From positions 1 through 61,428 of the forward strand of contig CAJUSK010000027.1 of assembly GCA_910589075.1 (NCBI GenBank): a DNA stretch of 61,428 bases, written 5' to 3'. The notes below the pieces were generated by a model. The model did not search any database. It saw only the letters and a program-made list of their open reading frames with translations, and had not been told where the DNA came from. Source of the DNA: an uncultured Lachnospiraceae bacterium. Lineage in GTDB: Bacteria; Bacillota; Clostridia; Lachnospirales; Lachnospiraceae. The number at the start of each line of letters is the position of its first letter. Position 1 is the first letter of the stretch. The translations under genes were made by a program, and so were the position numbers. Below, one piece after another: positions 59,322-61,428 of the stretch.

Positions 59322-59894
59322 TCAGTTTATCAATCTTCCATTATCGTTCCATTCCCCGTACATAACTCCTTTTTTCGTATGTTCAATCAGTTTCTGCAGC
59401 CTGCTCTGAAATAGTTCAGGCTGTTTCTTTTTGATCTGTATGGTATCAATCCGTACCCGCTGGTACAGGGGAGGGAATTTCTGAAAATTATTCCAGACTT
59501 CCGCATCTGCTTTTAAGGCTTTTTCGATATCCTTATCAATCATAAATCCTTTTGGTGACATATCAGGAAGTACAGCTCTTCCTGCATCGGTCATCAGCCC
59601 CAGGCGCTCCATCCTCCGGCAGCGTTCTTTATTTAATTCAGACCATAAACTTCCTTTTCTCCGGGGCGCCAGTCTTTGGGCAGTCACGCCGTTGTCCGTC
59701 TTTTTTGTGGTGCTGTCTATCCAACCGAAGCACATAGCCTCTTCAACGGAATCTATATACCAGAAAGTGCCGTCATCAGCCGGACGGCCCCGTTTCACGA
59801 TGACCCAGCATTCCTTTTCTTTATCATGGTTATTTATGAGCCATTCCCGCAGTTCCTGGCGGTTTTTTACATCAAGCAGATTCGTAAATTCCAT
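59322..59894 (-). CDS. YdeI/OmpD-associated family protein
   Basis: The 190-residue protein is of the COG4430/YdeI family: ELREWLINNHDKEKECWVIV at the N-terminus, DSVEEAMCFGWIDSTTKK, RLAPRRKGSLWSELNKERC, and a C-terminal WNNFQKFPPLYQRVRID. In E. coli YdeI is tied to antimicrobial-peptide tolerance, but the biochemical role is unclear. The start lies after GGAAAGA-like purines. Single gene. Confidence 0.82.
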   Translation of the reverse strand: MEFTNLLDVKNRQELREWLINNHDKEKECWVIVKRGRPADDGTFWYIDSVEEAMCFGWIDSTTKKTDNGVTAQRLAPRRKGSLWSELNKERCRRMERLGLMTDAGRAVLPDMSPKGFMIDKDIEKALKADAEVWNNFQKFPPLYQRVRIDTIQIKKKQPELFQSRLQKLIEHTKKGVMYGEWNDNGRLIN

Positions 59895-60265
59895 AATTCT
59901 TTCCCTCTGATTTTCCCGGTGGTAGTTTGATACACTTAATACATAAGTAAAAAACGGTTAGAACAAACATAGCATAAAATGATATAAGGTGCAGAAATGA
60001 AAGTATCCAATATCTATAATTCTATATCAGAGGATGAAAGATTTCAAGCCTGCCGTCGGATACTTAGAGTATTTTTATCAAGTGGAGGCAGCACAGAAAA
60101 TGACAATACGGGGAAAAAGTACAAAACAAGGAAGAAAGCATATCCAAACGGTTACGGAATTATCAAAGGGAAAATGCAGACAGACAAACAAAACAGATTT
60201 CAAAAAGCAGAAACAGAGGGGCAAGATGACATGCCCCTCTAAAATTTTATTAAGATATTTTTGGC
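59895..60265. other. Gap without recognised gene
   Basis: A 115-codon frame (60034-60381) runs through to the pstS start, but its Lys/Gln-rich composition and absence of a ribosome site suggest noncoding or decayed sequence. No hairpin terminator was seen. Confidence 0.35.
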
Positions 60266-60292
60266 TTGTAAAAACTTTACATCAATTTTACG
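60266..60292 (+). promoter_or_regulatory. Candidate PhoP (Pho) box before pstS
   Basis: TTGTAA (60266), TTTACA (60276-60281) and TTTACG (60287-60292) recur with 10-11 bp spacing, the arrangement of PhoP direct repeats (TTnACA) in Firmicutes. It lies about 90 nt before pstS and suggests induction by phosphate starvation. Confidence 0.5.
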
Positions 60293-60377
60293 ATGCCACG
60301 ATATTGGATTTGATATTTGCGCTATATGATATAGCTGTAAACTTCAAGAAAAACAAAAAGCAAAGGAGATTCAAAAA

Positions 60378-61271
60378 ATGAAAACATCAAAAAAATTCTT
60401 GGCATTTGCCCTTGTGAGTGTTCTAATGCTGTCTGCATTAACGGGGTGCAGTAATAAGAACGGGGGAGCTTCCGGCAAGTTTGATACGGCAAGAGAGATC
60501 AATGTGCTTACCCGCGAAGATGGTTCGGGGACACGCGGCGCGTTCATAGAGCTGTTTGGAATTGAGCAGAAAAATGAAGCAGGAGAAAAAATTGACTATA
60601 CAGCAGACACCGCCGCCGTTACAAATTCTACGTCTGTTATGATGACAACGGTTGCCGGGGATTTATACTCTATCGGATATATTTCTCTTGGCTCCATGAA
60701 TGATACTGTAAAGGCGATTCAGATTGACGGCTGCGAAGCAACGATTGAAAATATTAAAAATGGTATATATAAGATTGCACGTCCCTTTAACATTGCGACA
60801 AAGGACGGTTTAAGTGACACGGCGCAGGATTTTATCGACTTCATTATGAGTGCTGACGGTCAAGCAGTGATTGAAGAAAATGGATATATTTCTGTATCTG
60901 ACGCGGGGAGTTACAGCGGGGAAATGGATTCGGGCAAAATTATTGTAGCGGGTTCCAGCTCTGTCACCCCGGTTATGGAAAAGCTCAAAGAAGCCTATCT
61001 TGAGAGAAATCCGGGCGTTACAATTGAGATACAGCAAAGTGATTCTTCTACTGGTATGTCTGACACAATAGACGGAACCTGCGATATAGGCATGGCTTCC
61101 CGCGAGCTAAAAGATTCCGAAATGGAAAAAGGACTGACCGCTACCGTAATTGCAATGGACGGTATTACAGTGATTGTTAATAATGACTGTCCCATAAGTA
61201 ACCTTACAAGTGAACAGGTAAAAGATATTTTTATGGGTAATGTGGTTCGTTGGAGTGAAATATCACAGTAG
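60378..61271 (+). CDS. pstS: Phosphate ABC transporter substrate-binding lipoprotein
   Basis: PstS captures phosphate for the PstCAB importer. The 297-residue lipoprotein (LTGC, Cys24) has phosphate-loop motifs TREDGSGTRGAF and SSSVTPVMEKL, plus DSSTGMSDTI and CDIGMASREL. The order, with a TREDGSGTR block before the SSSVTP block, is the form common in Lachnospiraceae. AAAGGAG precedes the ATG. It is followed by a weak hairpin and pstC, and may be PhoP-controlled. Confidence 0.93.
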   Translation: MKTSKKFLAFALVSVLMLSALTGCSNKNGGASGKFDTAREINVLTREDGSGTRGAFIELFGIEQKNEAGEKIDYTADTAAVTNSTSVMMTTVAGDLYSIGYISLGSMNDTVKAIQIDGCEATIENIKNGIYKIARPFNIATKDGLSDTAQDFIDFIMSADGQAVIEENGYISVSDAGSYSGEMDSGKIIVAGSSSVTPVMEKLKEAYLERNPGVTIEIQQSDSSTGMSDTIDGTCDIGMASRELKDSEMEKGLTATVIAMDGITVIVNNDCPISNLTSEQVKDIFMGNVVRWSEISQ

Positions 61272-61277
61272 GATTTT

Positions 61278-61310
61278 AAGGGGCTGTGGTAAGAAAGCCG
61301 CCGCCCCTTT
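61278..61310 (+). terminator. Attenuating hairpin between pstS and pstC
   Basis: AAGGGGC (61278-61284) pairs with GCCCCTT (61303-61309), followed by TTTC. It would make PstS exceed the membrane parts. Confidence 0.6.
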
Positions 61311-61328
61311 TCAATAAGGAGCATGATT

Positions 61329-61428
61329 ATGAAGAATATAAAAGAAAAAGTGATGAAACTGCTTTTTTTCTTGACAGCCCTTGTGTCCATAGCAGCGGTA
61401 ATTCTAATCTGCATATTCCTGTTTGCAA
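61329..61428 (+). CDS. pstC: Phosphate ABC transporter permease PstC, N-terminal part
   Basis: ATG 61329 lies 6 nt after AAGGAG; ATG 61323 is too close. Thirty-three codons (MKNIKEKVMKLLFFL...) show a basic start and first membrane segment before the window ends. Assignment rests mainly on position after pstS. Confidence 0.65.
   Translation, partial: MKNIKEKVMKLLFFLTALVSIAAVILICIFLFA

Noticed and set aside
60034..60381. 115-codon frame before pstS
   Set aside because: It runs through the candidate Pho box, has no ribosome site, and is Lys/Gln-rich without a domain.

Overview
The window looks like a chromosomal segment of a Clostridia member, most likely Lachnospiraceae. The signs are a mid-40s G+C feel, strong AGGAGG ribosome sites with occasional TTG/GTG starts, a dgt-dnaG-rpoD-trmK cluster, a lysine riboswitch on dapA, DUF1836, DUF6033 and DUF4190 proteins, a class III fructose-bisphosphatase, a eukaryotic-type HisA, and YesM/YesN and NarL-type sugar sensors. 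I cannot name the species.

Layout. 1-142: right end of an IS200/IS605-type element with omega-RNA-like hairpins. 334-964: a promoter, four tandem tRNA-like RNAs carrying a shared inserted hairpin motif, then a structured leader, directly upstream of a TROVE/Ro60 (rsr) gene at 981-2456. 2473-16906: a FliD-like protein, dgt, dnaG, rpoD, trmK, a Nif3-like gene, a nucleoside kinase, RNase P RNA, hemL, a YczE-type membrane protein, a small coiled-coil protein, and (minus strand) an aldo/keto reductase and typA. 17010-25686: an SSB-like protein, lysine riboswitch and dapA, two small membrane proteins, dapB, fbp, hisA and two lipoproteins. 25854-28330: cold-shock protein, degenerate M23 protein with bactofilin, and YerC.

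28331-47899 is a large sugar-sensing and uptake region. A membrane-anchored binding protein, YesM kinase, YesN regulator and lipoprotein precede a first ABC importer (34416-38402). A second ABC importer (38761-42450) is followed by another anchored binding protein, a NarL-type kinase and regulator, a family-1 binding protein and a PfkB fructokinase. The reading is two three-component systems, each watching external sugar and probably controlling the importer beside it, with the kinase feeding hexose into glycolysis.

48077-61428 is more mobile. A ferritin-like protein is followed by repeat clusters. A binding-protein gene is cut at about 50388 by a serine-recombinase element, whose own recombinase is split into opposite-strand pieces (50391-52139 and 53827-53985) around an Rpn nuclease and tnpW. 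A second, complete serine recombinase, unrecognised proteins, a LytTR remnant, DUF6033, DUF3788 and YdeI genes follow, then a phosphate-uptake operon (pstS, start of pstC) that runs off the end.

Two repeat families recur. One is a 40-bp palindrome (about 16 copies in seven places) with compensatory stem changes. The other is a 117-bp structured element present twice (17010-17126 and, inverted, 28116-28232). The most unusual object is the RNA array beside rsr: in three of the four RNAs, removing a 37-44 nt insert restores a canonical 5-bp/7-nt anticodon arm (CAA, UAU, UCC). The inserts share a covarying hairpin with an AUGnnnGU loop followed by GACAGCAA or a close variant.
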